From NCBI GenBank assembly GCA_905397405.1, contig CAJPVJ010000006.1, positions 1-64,000 on the forward strand: a stretch of DNA of 64,000 nucleotides, given 5' to 3'. Both the position numbers and the translations under genes were made by a program. The notes beneath the pieces are model-generated. The model was not told the origin of the DNA. It saw only the letters and a program-made list of their open reading frames with translations, and made no database searches. This stretch comes from Oppiella nova. Taxonomy: Eukaryota > Arthropoda > Arachnida > Sarcoptiformes > Oppiidae. Below are positions 18,504 through 27,743 of this stretch, piece by piece (position 1 is the first letter of the stretch; every line of letters starts with the position of its first letter).

Positions 18504-18530
18504 AAAAGCCCAATGAAATATTGGGCTTTT
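18504..18530. terminator. Terminator of the acyl-CoA ligase gene (bidirectional form)
   Basis: An 11-bp stem (AAAAGCCCAAT, 18504-18514; ATTGGGCTTTT, 18520-18530) has A-runs and T-runs at both ends. It sits downstream of the minus-strand ligase gene. The rest of the gap 18213-18577 holds only the tamB terminator and no ORF. Confidence 0.85.
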
Positions 18531-18577
18531 AAAACTGATTTGAAGATGGCGTTACACGCTAAAGCACTTCAATGGTG

Positions 18578-20206
18578 TTATTCAGTTAATAGCACATCAC
18601 CATATTGTTCACGTAAATCACGCTTTAACATCTTACCCGTCCCTGTTAAAGGAATGGATTCAACAAAAATGACTTTGTCGGGGATTTGCCATTTTGCAAT
18701 CTTATCAGCATAGTAATCCAGTAGATCTTGCTCAGTAATGTGAGTGCCTTGCTGTTTAATCGCAATCACCACTGGGCGTTCATCCCATTTCGGGTGGTTT
18801 GCTGCAATGACGGCAGCCATAGCAATTTCAGGATGATTCATGGCAATGTTTTCAAGCTCAACAGAAGAAATCCACTCACCACCTGATTTAATTAAATCTT
18901 TGGCACGATCGCTTAAAAGCAAATAGCCATCTTCATTAATCGTGGCGATATCACCAGTATCAAACCAACCATCAGCACTTAATGCTTTTTCTGATTTGCC
19001 ATAATAAGATTCAATAATCCAATGGCCTTTTACTTGCAGATTCCCCGTGCTATGTCCATCACGAGCAACTTCATGAGTGCCATTTTCTTCATCGGTAATA
19101 CGTAAATCTACGCCGAAAGGTGGGCGACCTTGAGACAAGCGAACTTTGAACTGTTCTTCTTCACTTAAATTTAGGTGTTTGGCTTTGAGTTGGTTGCCTG
19201 TACCCAAGGGGCTCATTTCAGTCATGCCCCATGCATGAATGGTTTCGCAATGATAAATATCTCTAAATGCTTTCATCATCGCTGGTGGGCAGGCTGAACC
19301 GCCAACAACATTGCGTTTAAGGCTTTCAAGAGTGCTGCCAGATTGTTTTGCTGCGGCAAGCAGACCTTGCCAAATAGTCGGTACACCAAGTGCAATACTG
19401 ACTTTATATTCATCAATCATTTGTACTAAGCTGGCGCCATCTAAACCCGGCCCCGGGAGTATCAACGTACAACCAACCATTGCTGCGGCATAAGGTGTAC
19501 CCCAAGCATTGACATGGAACATGGGAACCACAGGTAACATAATATCTTTTGCAGATAAATTTAGAGAGTCGGGTAGCGCGATCGCATAGGTATGTAAAAT
19601 GGTTGAGCGATGACTATACAATGCGCCTTTTGGATTGCCTGTTGTCCCTGATGTATAGCATAGAGAGCTTGCAGTATTTTCCTCAAAATTAGGCCACTCG
19701 TACTGTACAGAATGTTCTGCAATCAGCACATCATAGAACTTAACATCTGGGAGGGCATCGGCAATATCTTGGTCAAAAGCACCCAGATAAACGAAATGCT
19801 CTACATTAGGGGTAAGGGCTTTCACTGCTTTGATTAGCGGTAAAAATGTTTTATCAAATAACACCACTTTGTCTTGAGCATCATTGATAATAAAGATCAA
19901 TTGTTCAGGAAAGAGTCTAGGGTTGATGGTGTGACAGACCAAGCCGCTTCCGGAAATTGCATACCAAGATTCAAGATGACGATGATTATTCCATGCAATC
20001 GTTGCAACTCGGTCACCTAAGCCTAAACCCAGTCCAGCAAGTGCATTGGCAAAGCGTTTAGCGTTTTCGCTTACATGTGTCCAATCTGTCTTTGTAATCG
20101 TGCCATCGGTATTTTTTGAAATAATCGCAGTATCACCATGATAACGCGTAGCATGCTCAATGAGGCTACTGATTAATAATGGTTGCTGCATCATACGTCC
20201 TTGCAT
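18578..20206 (-). CDS. Acyl-CoA synthetase (AMP-binding family)
   Basis: This 542-residue ANL-superfamily enzyme activates a carboxylic acid to its CoA thioester with ATP. The P-loop-like motif YTSGTTGNPKG lies at 184-194 and HAWGMTEMSPLG near 325. WFDTGDIATINEDGYLLLSDRAKDLIKSGGEWIS spans about 425-460, and the C-terminal catalytic lysine is in LTGTGKMLKR. This layout fits medium- or long-chain fatty acyl-CoA ligases and 3-methylthiopropionyl-CoA ligase (DmdB), which cannot be told apart by eye. ATG 20206 has AAGGA about 9 bases upstream. It stands alone with its own terminator. Confidence 0.9.
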   Translation of the reverse strand: MQGRMMQQPLLISSLIEHATRYHGDTAIISKNTDGTITKTDWTHVSENAKRFANALAGLGLGLGDRVATIAWNNHRHLESWYAISGSGLVCHTINPRLFPEQLIFIINDAQDKVVLFDKTFLPLIKAVKALTPNVEHFVYLGAFDQDIADALPDVKFYDVLIAEHSVQYEWPNFEENTASSLCYTSGTTGNPKGALYSHRSTILHTYAIALPDSLNLSAKDIMLPVVPMFHVNAWGTPYAAAMVGCTLILPGPGLDGASLVQMIDEYKVSIALGVPTIWQGLLAAAKQSGSTLESLKRNVVGGSACPPAMMKAFRDIYHCETIHAWGMTEMSPLGTGNQLKAKHLNLSEEEQFKVRLSQGRPPFGVDLRITDEENGTHEVARDGHSTGNLQVKGHWIIESYYGKSEKALSADGWFDTGDIATINEDGYLLLSDRAKDLIKSGGEWISSVELENIAMNHPEIAMAAVIAANHPKWDERPVVIAIKQQGTHITEQDLLDYYADKIAKWQIPDKVIFVESIPLTGTGKMLKRDLREQYGDVLLTE

Positions 20207-20573
20207 ATAAAATTCCTTTATAATCTTGTTGATAGGCTTAAATTGTATTTTTCTCAGAAGCTTTCTAAGTGAAAAAAATTGTTAAATAGGAAAAGCTATC
20301 ATTTCATCCTATATAAAAGTCAGATTAAATCAAGCTTAAAAACAATATATTTTTGCAACATTTTTATTCTTTTAACCAATAAAAAACAATAGCTTAGTTG
20401 GATTATCACAATTTGAAAATTTGATGATGAAATTTGGGATATCAGACTAAAGAACTAGGAGAAAGTATTATTCAGATATATGTATATGTGCTAAACATAT
20501 TACATGTCTTGTTAAGGCATTGATGTTTTAGGATGAAACTATATTGACGTGAGATATTAAAAGGAGTTTTAGA
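20207..20573. other. Intergenic region
   Basis: This divergent gap between the acyl-CoA ligase gene and the 34-residue ORF is AT-rich and has no credible ORF. The strong AAGGAG at 20561-20566 belongs to the ORF that follows. Confidence 0.5.
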
Positions 20574-20678
20574 ATGTTTCAAAAGATCAGAAAATTATTG
20601 TGTATCCACAGTTTTGAATATGAAATTGGACATAATATTGTGGTTAAAGAGTGCCGTAAGTGTGGTGCTCATCATTAA
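20574..20678 (+). CDS. 34-residue zinc-ribbon-like microprotein
   Basis: ATG 20574-20576 is preceded by AAAAGGAGTTTTAGA, a near-perfect ribosome site at 7-base spacing. The ORF ends at TAA 20676-20678. The product starts MFQKIRKLLCIHSFEYE and ends VVKECRKCGAHH. It holds C10-x-H12, C27-x-x-C30 and two terminal histidines, which could bind one zinc ion. A basic hydrophobic start followed by C-x-H and CxxCG resembles small zinc-binding proteins often seen in phages and accessory regions. It lies alone between the acyl-CoA ligase and an orphan gene. Function unknown; coding support is from the ribosome site and the cysteine pattern. Confidence 0.65.
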   Translation: MFQKIRKLLCIHSFEYEIGHNIVVKECRKCGAHH

Positions 20679-20697
20679 TTTTCTAGAAGCGATCGCA

Positions 20698-20742
20698 AAA
20701 TATCACTATATTATGATCATTCGATAAAATATGGTGATATTT
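20698..20742. repeat. 15-bp inverted repeat after the zinc-ribbon-like ORF
   Basis: Arms at 20698-20712 and 20728-20742 pair over 15 positions (one G-U if transcribed) with a 15-base loop. It starts 19 bases after the microprotein stop and has no T-run. It could be an mRNA 3'-end hairpin. Confidence 0.5.
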
Positions 20743-20936
20743 AGAAAGCGTTATATCTCTAAATGAAAATAATAAAAATCTAGTTTTGCAAGCTGATTCA
20801 TTCAATCTTATGGTGGTAGATGTCCTCGTTTGATTGCATATGGCTGTTTTATTGCTTAAGGCTGTCTTGGTTTTTTCAGTATTGCTAAATTTACGTTAGA
20901 ATAACCCTATTCTTGTTTTATTGTCTTTGAATCATA

Positions 20937-21149
20937 ATGTCAAAAGATTTTTTAGCTGAAAATTATATTGTCGATGAACATCTTGCTGATACTTTAACTT
21001 GGTTATGCCAACATCAAGATTGTTATGATGCTTTTCAATTTGATGTGTTGACTCAAGAACTCAAAGTTCATCATGCCAATGGTACAGATATCATTCGTCA
21101 GGGGATGTATCTTACGGCAAAGTACGGAATTTTAATCACATCTTTATAG
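20937..21149 (+). CDS. Hypothetical 70-residue protein
   Basis: This small acidic protein, beginning MSKDFLAENYIVDEHLADTL, is soluble, with no signal or membrane segment. Its first half looks helical (LADTLTWLCQHQDCYDAFQF) and the second half strand-rich (ELKVHHANGTDIIRQGMYLTAKYGILITSL). The ATG at 20937 has no strong ribosome site. Composition and neat length argue it is a real gene. It lies upstream of another orphan of the same strand, but 150 bases separate them. I do not recognise a family. Confidence 0.55.
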   Translation: MSKDFLAENYIVDEHLADTLTWLCQHQDCYDAFQFDVLTQELKVHHANGTDIIRQGMYLTAKYGILITSL

Positions 21150-21301
21150 TGAGTTGGTGCTCAACGATTGTCGCTAAAATCAGCATGTAACATATTCTTG
21201 CGCTTAAATTTAATTTATCGTGTTTTTTTACTTTGATTAATGCGACAAAAAAGTCAAAACACAGCTAAAATATAGCTTGAATAGTGTGTATTGAATCCAT
21301 A

Positions 21302-22009
21302 ATGAATATGAACGTATCAGAACATCAGCGTAGCATTTTGGCTACGATGGGAATAGAGCTTTGGATCCCCAAGGTTGATGTTCAAACACGTCATTATGAA
21401 AATGCGCTATACCGTGATATTGCTCAAGTTGAACGGGATATTGCTGTTGTGCCTGAGTTGAACACGCATTCAACTCAATCTGATGCAAAATTAGAAAATC
21501 AAAATGTACAGCCGTCACAGATTGAAAAAGCACATCAGCCTGAAGTTTCTTTATTAAAACGAAATCCAGAAACACAGCAAACTGAAGAAATTTCAGCGCC
21601 TGAACAAATTCAGCAACAGACAAACTTTATTGTCGAGCCTGCATTACAAATTGCGCCATTTGAAATCCAAGCCTATTGCATTGAAAGCTGTGTCATCTTT
21701 GTCGATTGTACTCAAATCAGCGCTGACCAATTAACACTATGGGGCAATATACAGCAGGCGCTTGTAGGGCAATTTTATGATTTAAAATGGCCTTTTCCAA
21801 TGTTGCAGCTTCAAGATGGAAGAGGGGCTGCGATGTATATCCAAGGGTTTGTTGATGCTTTAAGGCAAGAGCGTAAAGTCATCAGTCTTGGTCAATTGCC
21901 TTATTTAAACAATACTGAAATGTTTGAATTGGCAAGTTTACAAGAGATGATTGAGCAACCTTTATTAAAACGCCGTCTATGGCAATTTATGCAAAATAAA
22001 CTGAATTAG
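21302..22009 (+). CDS. Hypothetical protein, possible divergent HolD (psi)-like
   Basis: From ATG 21302 (or 21308) this is about 235 residues. An in-frame GTG at 21284 is less likely. The N terminus SEHQRSILATMGIELWIPK resembles the Q-x-x-x-L-x-x-M-G-I-x-x-W opening of DNA polymerase III psi (HolD) proteins. A Gln/Glu/Pro-rich linker of about 80 residues follows. The C-terminal domain (about 115-235) starts with FEIQAYCIESCVIFVDCTQ and ends LKRRLWQFMQNKLN. HolD usually neighbours rimI, which is not adjacent here. The psi link is a weak motif-level inference; the gene itself is well supported by length and position 34 bases before the next gene. Confidence 0.6.
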   Translation: MNMNVSEHQRSILATMGIELWIPKVDVQTRHYENALYRDIAQVERDIAVVPELNTHSTQSDAKLENQNVQPSQIEKAHQPEVSLLKRNPETQQTEEISAPEQIQQQTNFIVEPALQIAPFEIQAYCIESCVIFVDCTQISADQLTLWGNIQQALVGQFYDLKWPFPMLQLQDGRGAAMYIQGFVDALRQERKVISLGQLPYLNNTEMFELASLQEMIEQPLLKRRLWQFMQNKLN

Positions 22010-22043
22010 TTTTCAAGATCTGTACTGAGAGGTTTTCTGGGAT

Positions 22044-23009
22044 ATGAATAAAAAAGTGGTTGTATTTAGTCAAATCGACTCAGAAGTTCAAGCAAAATTA
22101 GCAGAAAAATATCAGTTGGTTGTATTGAATCCTAAGCAAGGCGATATCAATGCACAAATTCGTCAAGCGGTTGTTGATGCAGACGCAATGATTGGTGCGG
22201 GTCGTTTGCTTAATGAAAGCAATATAGCCACTGCAGAAAAATTAAAAATTATCTCCTCTGTCAGTGTAGGCTATGATAATTACGATGTTGATTATTTAAA
22301 TCAAAAGAAAATCTGGTTGTCGAATACACCACACGTATTGACCGAAACGACTGCGGATTTGGCGTTTACTTTGTTGATGAGTGCTGCACGTAAAGTACCG
22401 AGTCTAGATCACTGGACCAAACAAGGTGAGTGGCAACGTACAGTCAATGCGACACAATTTGGTCAAGAAATTTTTGGTAAAACTTTAGGAATAATCGGTT
22501 TAGGTCATATCGGTGCAGCAATTGCACGACGTGGATTTTATGGCTTTAATATGAATATTTTGTATCATAATCGCCGTGAAAAAATCGAAGTTGCACAACA
22601 GTTTAATGCACAATATAAAAGTCTTGAAGCACTGTTAAAACAAGCTGATTTTGTTGTGGTTGCAGTAGACTTAAATAGCCAATCTAAAGCATTAATCGGT
22701 GCTCAAGAGTTTGCCTTGATGCAAAAGCATGCTGTTTTTGTCAATATTGCGCGTGGTTCAGTAGTGGATGAACAGGCATTAACTGAAGCTTTACAGAACC
22801 GTCAAATTTTTGCTGCGGGTCTAGATGTATACCAAAAAGAACCATTGCAACAATCGCCATTGTTTGAGTTGGATAATGTCGTGACTTTACCGCATATCGG
22901 CTCAGCAACTGCCGAGACGCGCAAGAAAATGGCGGAACTGGCTTTTCAAAATTTAGTCGATGCTTTGGAACAACGCACACCAAGATATTTAGTCAATGAA
23001 AACTTCTAG
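22044..23009 (+). CDS. D-isomer 2-hydroxyacid dehydrogenase (GhrB-like)
   Basis: This 321-residue NAD(P)-dependent dehydrogenase reduces 2-oxo acids such as glyoxylate, hydroxypyruvate or 2-ketogluconate. The Rossmann motif is GIIGLGHIGAAIARR near residues 149-163, with R in the cofactor loop (HNRREK) suggesting NADPH. Catalytic residues appear as R in NIARGSVVDEQAL (about 234-247), E in YQKEPL near 267, and H in LPHIGSATAETR near 284. The pattern is closest to the GhrB/glyoxylate reductase subgroup. It lies 34 bases after the orphan gene upstream and may be co-transcribed. Confidence 0.88.
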   Translation: MNKKVVVFSQIDSEVQAKLAEKYQLVVLNPKQGDINAQIRQAVVDADAMIGAGRLLNESNIATAEKLKIISSVSVGYDNYDVDYLNQKKIWLSNTPHVLTETTADLAFTLLMSAARKVPSLDHWTKQGEWQRTVNATQFGQEIFGKTLGIIGLGHIGAAIARRGFYGFNMNILYHNRREKIEVAQQFNAQYKSLEALLKQADFVVVAVDLNSQSKALIGAQEFALMQKHAVFVNIARGSVVDEQALTEALQNRQIFAAGLDVYQKEPLQQSPLFELDNVVTLPHIGSATAETRKKMAELAFQNLVDALEQRTPRYLVNENF

Positions 23010-23136
23010 TGGATGTTGAATGTTTGCTGACAATGCAAATTACATATGAAATGTTTACAGCCCCCTAACACTTCATTGCGAATTTGTACTAAATTCAATG
23101 TTATATTTAGAATATTAAAATAATTGGGACGATCAA

Positions 23137-24579
23137 TTGAACAAGACCTTCCTCAGCCTTTGTCTCTGCTTAAGCACTTCAATTAGCTCAGCTGATGATT
23201 TTCTGCAAACTCAAAATAGTACTCAATTTGAAGTACCTGAAATTGGCAGTGGGGTGGGATTTATTGATCAACAAAAAGAAAAAACCATTGGTGAAAAAGT
23301 TTATCGTCAAGTTCAACAGCAAATGCCAGTTCTGCAAGATCCTTGGCTGGAAGATCAGTTTATGCTGGTTTTTTCAAAAATTCTCAGTCAGACCCAGCTT
23401 TCACAGCCAGTAGGCTTGGTGGTGATCAAAGATGCTCAGATCAATGCATTTGCAGTACCTGGGGGCATGTTTGCCTTAAATAGTGGGATGATTACAGCTT
23501 CAAGTAATATGGATGAAGTTGCTAGTGTAATGGGACATGAAATTGCCCATGTCACACAACGTCATTACAGCCGTTCGCAGGAAGCATTTAAAGGTCAAGG
23601 TTTATTGGCGCTTGCAGGAATTATCGTCGGTGCTGCATTGGCGTCCAAAGCGGATGGTGATATTGGTGGCGCGGTGATGATGGGTACACAAGCTGCATTG
23701 ATGGACAAGCAGCTCAGTTATAGCCGAAATCAAGAACGTGAAGCTGATCGGATCGGCATGCAGTTTATGTATGGGGCTGGATATGACCCAGAAAGTATGG
23801 CTGATTTCTTTGAAACCATGCATCGTTCTACCAGTCGTTTAAGTTTTTTACCTGATTTTTGGTTAACTCATCCCTTAACAACAGAGCGTATGAGTGAAGC
23901 AAGATTAAGGGCAAATCAATTTCCAAAAGTTCCTTTTCGTGCCCAGCAATCTGATTTTGATATTATTAAATGGTATACCGCAGTGATTTCGGGGCAAGCC
24001 ACTGACCGTCAATTGCTGGCTTTAGCACAATCGAATAATTTAGCGGGTTTATTAGCTTTAAGTGAGTTTTATTTGCTGCAAGGTGATTATGACAATGCGC
24101 AAACACAGCTGAATTTAGCCAAGAAGGTCAACGCAGAACATACTTTGGTCACTTTGATTCAAACTGATATTTATTTAGGGCGAAATAAATTAGATGATGC
24201 CTATCAAACCATCATCACTAAGCAAATCATAACCCCAGAAAATCGCGCATTAAGTTATAAATTAGCCGAAGTTTATATTCGACAGCAGAAGCCCAAAGAA
24301 GCCGAGCAATTGGTCAATCGTTTTGTGAATAAAAATAATAAGGACATTATTGGCTGGCAATTGTTACAACAAGCGGCAAATTTAGATAAAAAGAATCCAA
24401 TGCGTACAGTCAATGTGCTGAGAAATAGGGCGGAAGTTCAATATTGGTCTGGTGATGAAGAAAATGCAATTAAATCACTTTTACATGCCAAGCGTTTAGC
24501 TAAAGAAAATAATGCGATGAGTGCCCGTATCGATACACGCTTAAAAGTGATGCAAGATGAACGAAAGTTAAAAATTTAA
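23137..24579 (+). CDS. bepA: BepA-like periplasmic M48 metalloprotease with TPR domain
   Basis: This 480-residue protein matches BepA (YfgC), a periplasmic chaperone-protease that helps mature LptD and degrades stalled outer-membrane proteins. TTG 23137 is the start: it gives a clean signal peptide ending ISSA and has GGGA 7 bases upstream. The zinc motif is H134-EIA-H138 and the third ligand is E202 in QEREADRIG, matching the E. coli positions. The C-terminal part (about 285-480) is TPR-like helical repeats (ALSEFYLLQGDYDNAQTQLN and similar). A small exported protein follows about 150 bases later. Confidence 0.92.
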   Translation: MNKTFLSLCLCLSTSISSADDFLQTQNSTQFEVPEIGSGVGFIDQQKEKTIGEKVYRQVQQQMPVLQDPWLEDQFMLVFSKILSQTQLSQPVGLVVIKDAQINAFAVPGGMFALNSGMITASSNMDEVASVMGHEIAHVTQRHYSRSQEAFKGQGLLALAGIIVGAALASKADGDIGGAVMMGTQAALMDKQLSYSRNQEREADRIGMQFMYGAGYDPESMADFFETMHRSTSRLSFLPDFWLTHPLTTERMSEARLRANQFPKVPFRAQQSDFDIIKWYTAVISGQATDRQLLALAQSNNLAGLLALSEFYLLQGDYDNAQTQLNLAKKVNAEHTLVTLIQTDIYLGRNKLDDAYQTIITKQIITPENRALSYKLAEVYIRQQKPKEAEQLVNRFVNKNNKDIIGWQLLQQAANLDKKNPMRTVNVLRNRAEVQYWSGDEENAIKSLLHAKRLAKENNAMSARIDTRLKVMQDERKLKI

Positions 24580-24729
24580 AAGCTTGATTTAAAGAACTTA
24601 AAACTTGAGTTAAAAAACAAAAAATAATGGGTGATTTTAAATGTGCCATTAAAGAAAATTTACTTTCTATTCTTGCTTGAACAGGTTAAGCTAAAATCAC
24701 TTAAAGTTATAATAAAGTATTTGATTCAC

Positions 24730-25089
24730 ATGAAGAAAATTTTAATCGCATTCAGCATTTTTTTCTATACTCACTCAACATTTGCAGCAGTACCAGAAAG
24801 CTATGTTCGAGAAGTTGAGCGTATTTCGGCACAATACAGTGCCGATATGAAATTTTTTTTACGTAGTCTAGATCCGAAATTGAGCCAGTTTAACCCGCAA
24901 CAAGAGTCACAATTCTGTGGCATTGTTAAAAAATATGTCGATGATATGTATAAAACGACAGATGAAAATCGTCAATACCTCCCACCATCAGCGCAATCTA
25001 TGACTAAACAAAATGTGATTGATAAAGTGATGTTGTCACCTGAAATGCAGTTACTTAAAAAATATAATATTCAGTGTGATTTGAAATAG
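24730..25089 (+). CDS. Small exported protein of unknown function
   Basis: The real start is probably ATG 24730, giving 119 residues. MKKILIAFSIFFYTHSTFAA is a standard Sec signal peptide with an AXA-type cleavage site. The longer reading from 24631 would bury this signal. The mature part has one internal and one C-terminal cysteine (QFCGIVKKYVDDMY, IQCDLK) that could pair, and is otherwise helical and polar. It may follow bepA on the same transcript. No family recognised. Confidence 0.7.
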   Translation: MKKILIAFSIFFYTHSTFAAVPESYVREVERISAQYSADMKFFLRSLDPKLSQFNPQQESQFCGIVKKYVDDMYKTTDENRQYLPPSAQSMTKQNVIDKVMLSPEMQLLKKYNIQCDLK

Positions 25090-25127
25090 GGTTATCTTTA
25101 ACATCTTACATCTGAGCTATATTATTT

Positions 25128-25706
25128 ATGGATTTTAGCCAATTTCAAATTGAGAATGAGCAAATTGTTCTCAACATCATTCAAGTATCTGATGCTGAAG
25201 ATTTATATAGCGCAATAACAAATAGCTTAACCGAGCTTAGAAAGTTTCCTGCAAGTTTAGTATGGGCATTGGAAGAACCTAATTTGCATGCTTCAATGGC
25301 ATTTTGCCAATCTCGTTTGGTGGCGTTGTTAAATAAAGAGAACTTTGTATTTATTATCCGTTTAAAAGAAACTGATGATCTTTTAGGGGTGGTCGATATC
25401 CATGCAATTGATTGGTTGCAAAATACTGCATCTATTGGGTTTTGGGGAAACTCAAAATTTAAGCAAAAAGGCTACATGTCACAAGCGCTAATACTATTTG
25501 TAAGTAGTTTATTTTCGAAATGGAATTTTGTCGGTTTAAATGCTTATGTCGATGCAGAAAATATATTGGCACGAAAATTATGTGAAAAAGCTGGGTTTTT
25601 ACTTAAAAATATTCAATATCAATCTGTACGGAATCCAGTCGATGGTGGCTTTAGAGATATTTGCCATTATCAGATAGAAAATAAATTAAGTGATATTGTA
25701 GATTGA
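25128..25706 (+). CDS. GNAT-family N-acetyltransferase (RimJ/RimL-like)
   Basis: This 192-residue protein has the GNAT acetyltransferase fold of the RimJ/RimL group that acetylates protein N termini or small amines. Marks are LGVVDIHAIDWLQNTASIGFWGNSKFKQKGYMSQAL (about 84-120), giving strands beta-4/5 with the acetyl-CoA pyrophosphate loop K-x-K-G-Y. The closing AENILARKLCEKAGFLLKN (about 145-163) carries the typical N-x-x-A-R-K-x-x-E-K-x-G-F motif. It ends just before a convergent yqeY. The substrate is unknown. Confidence 0.88.
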   Translation: MDFSQFQIENEQIVLNIIQVSDAEDLYSAITNSLTELRKFPASLVWALEEPNLHASMAFCQSRLVALLNKENFVFIIRLKETDDLLGVVDIHAIDWLQNTASIGFWGNSKFKQKGYMSQALILFVSSLFSKWNFVGLNAYVDAENILARKLCEKAGFLLKNIQYQSVRNPVDGGFRDICHYQIENKLSDIVD

Positions 25707-25812
25707 CGATTTTGGGCTATTTAACAAGAAACTATTTCATTGCAAAATAATTTTTATTTAAGCTGTTAAATAGACCAAATCAAACAGAAATTCAGATTTA
25801 AGAACGTTGGGT

Positions 25813-26259
25813 TTAGCCAAGTTTTGCTTTAATTTTTGCAGAAACTTGTGCTGGATCGGCACGTCCGGCTATGATCGGACGTAGAGAATTCATCACCTTA
25901 CCCATATCTTTCATGCTAGTTGCACCTTGCGCAGTAATAGTTTGCGCAATGAGAGAATCAAGCTCGTCCTCTGACATAGCTTCAGGTAGAAACTGAGATA
26001 ACACCTCAATTTCGGCTTGTTCTTTACTAGCTAAATCTTCACGGCCTGCACCTTCAAAGGCTTTGACCGATTCTTTACGTTGTTTGATTTGCTTTTCAAT
26101 GACCGCAAGAACCTGAGTATCGTCAAGCTCTATGCGCTCATCGACTTCGATTTGCTTGATTGCTGCCTGTAGACCACGAATTACCGTTAACTTACCCATT
26201 TCTTTAGCACGCATTGTTGCTTTTAAAACATCAGTTATTTGGTTTTTTAAAGTAGTCAT
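25813..26259 (-). CDS. yqeY: GatB/YqeY domain protein
   Basis: This 148-residue protein is a YqeY family member, a stand-alone version of the C-terminal tRNA-binding-like domain of GatB. Family stretches are MRAKEMGKLTVIRGLQAAIKQIEVDER (about 15-42), KQRKESVKAFEGAGREDLASKEQAEIEVLSQFLPEAMS, and the terminal GRADPAQVSAKIKAKL. It is usually found beside rpsU, dnaG or rpoD, as here with rpsU 38 bases upstream on the same strand. A direct role in tRNA-dependent amidation is not established for YqeY. Confidence 0.93.
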   Translation of the reverse strand: MTTLKNQITDVLKATMRAKEMGKLTVIRGLQAAIKQIEVDERIELDDTQVLAVIEKQIKQRKESVKAFEGAGREDLASKEQAEIEVLSQFLPEAMSEDELDSLIAQTITAQGATSMKDMGKVMNSLRPIIAGRADPAQVSAKIKAKLG

Positions 26260-26297
26260 TTATCTGTCCAGGTGAGTCAATCAATCACAAATTAATC

Positions 26298-26513
26298 TTA
26301 GTAAAGGCGAGTAGTACGTACTGATTCACGCGCCAATTTCTTTTGGTAGCGTTTAACAGCAGCAGCTTTTTTACGTTTACGTTCTTGAGTAGGTTTCTCG
26401 TAGAATTCACGTTTACGAACATCAGCTAAAACACCAGCTTTTTCGCATGAACGTTTGAAACGACGGATAGCTACGTCTACTGGTTCGCCTTCTTTCAATT
26501 TAACTTGTGGCAT
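26298..26513 (-). CDS. rpsU: 30S ribosomal protein S21
   Basis: This 71-residue, highly basic protein is bS21, which sits near the 3' end of 16S rRNA and aids initiation. [29 protein letters not shown] and [21 protein letters not shown] are family-defining. The gene is divergent from tsaD, the conserved arrangement of the macromolecular-synthesis region. Here yqeY follows it and dnaG is not in the window at this place. Confidence 0.97.
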
Positions 26514-26658
26514 GAAGAATCCTCATTAAGTTATGGATAAGATCAGGGTCGAATTACCCTAGATCACAAGTGAAGGTCAGTATTTTACTCATTTACATCT
26601 CATACCACAAGTCTATAATAGCTTTAGCAATATTTTGAAATGGGTAAAAGGCAATTTA

Positions 26659-27675
26659 ATGATCGTTCTGGGCTTAGAAACTTCATGTGATGAAACAGGA
26701 TTAGCGCTCTATGACAATGAAGTCGGCTTAAGAGGACAGGTGTTATATAGTCAAATTAAATTGCATGCAGAGTATGGTGGTGTCGTTCCTGAGTTGGCTT
26801 CTCGTGATCATGTTCGAAAGTTAATTCCTTTGATTAATCAACTTCTTGAGCAAAGCGGTGTGAAAAAATCAGAGATCGATGCAGTGGCGTATACGCGCGG
26901 CCCTGGCTTAATGGGTGCACTGATGACAGGGGCATTATTTGGTCGCACCTTGGCTTTTGCGCTGAATAAACCCGCAATTGGCGTGCATCATATGGAAGGT
27001 CATATGCTTGCTCCATTATTATCCGAAAATCCACCTGAATTTCCGTTTGTCGCATTATTAGTGTCAGGTGGACACACTCAATTGATGGCAGCACACGCAA
27101 TTGGTGAGTACGAAATTCTAGGTGAGTCGATTGATGATGCTGCTGGTGAAGCTTTTGATAAAGTCGCTAAAATGTTGAAATTACCTTATCCCGGTGGTCC
27201 AAATATTTCAAAATTGGCGGAACAAGGTGATAAAAACGCGTTTGAATTTCCACGTCCAATGTTGCATCAAGGGCTAGATTTTTCGTTTAGTGGTCTAAAA
27301 ACTGCTGTTTCAGTGCAGTTAAAAAAATTAGGTGAAGAACAACGTGATGCAGACATTGCGGCTTCATTCCAAGAAGCTTTGGTGGATACTTTGGTTAAAA
27401 AGTCGATTAAAGCATTAAAACAGTCGGGTTTAAGACGTTTGGTGATTGCGGGCGGTGTCAGTGCCAATAGACGTTTAAGAGAGCGTTTAGAAGCAGATTT
27501 AGCTAAAATTAAAGCAACGGTTTATTATGCAGAACCTGCTTTATGTACAGATAATGGCGCAATGATTGCGTTTGCAGGTTATCAGCGTTTAAAAGCTGGA
27601 CAAAAAGATGGTTTATCGGTGACGACAACACCACGTTGGCCAATGACTGAATTGACGAAACCTGAATTAGTTTAA
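26659..27675 (+). CDS. tsaD: tRNA N6-adenosine threonylcarbamoyltransferase TsaD
   Basis: TsaD transfers the threonylcarbamoyl group to A37 of ANN-decoding tRNAs, with TsaB, TsaC and TsaE as partners. From ATG 26659 (AAAGG 7-8 bases upstream) the protein has 338 residues, the family length; an upstream in-frame TTG at 26635 is unlikely. Motifs are [14 protein letters not shown] at the start, the iron-binding H111-MEG-H115, VSGGHTQL near 134, FSGLKTAV near 215, and [13 protein letters not shown] near 265. It is divergent from rpsU and ends in a strong terminator. Confidence 0.97.
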   Translation: MIVLGLETSCDETGLALYDNEVGLRGQVLYSQIKLHAEYGGVVPELASRDHVRKLIPLINQLLEQSGVKKSEIDAVAYTRGPGLMGALMTGALFGRTLAFALNKPAIGVHHMEGHMLAPLLSENPPEFPFVALLVSGGHTQLMAAHAIGEYEILGESIDDAAGEAFDKVAKMLKLPYPGGPNISKLAEQGDKNAFEFPRPMLHQGLDFSFSGLKTAVSVQLKKLGEEQRDADIAASFQEALVDTLVKKSIKALKQSGLRRLVIAGGVSANRRLRERLEADLAKIKATVYYAEPALCTDNGAMIAFAGYQRLKAGQKDGLSVTTTPRWPMTELTKPELV

Positions 27676-27706
27676 GTCTGGTATTTAACGGATCATTAAA
27701 TTTAGA

Positions 27707-27728
27707 AAAGAGGCGAAAGCCTCTTTTT
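27707..27728 (+). terminator. Rho-independent terminator of tsaD
   Basis: Stem AAAGAGGC (27707-27714) and GCCTCTTT (27719-27726) with a stable GAAA tetraloop and a long T-run. It begins 32 bases after the tsaD stop. Confidence 0.95.
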
Positions 27729-27743
27729 TTATGGATTTAAAAT

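Noticed and set aside
25724-25775. 10-bp inverted repeat CTATTTAACA...TGTTAAATAG after the GNAT gene
   Set aside because: The loop is over 30 bases and the arms are AT-rich, so chance is likely.
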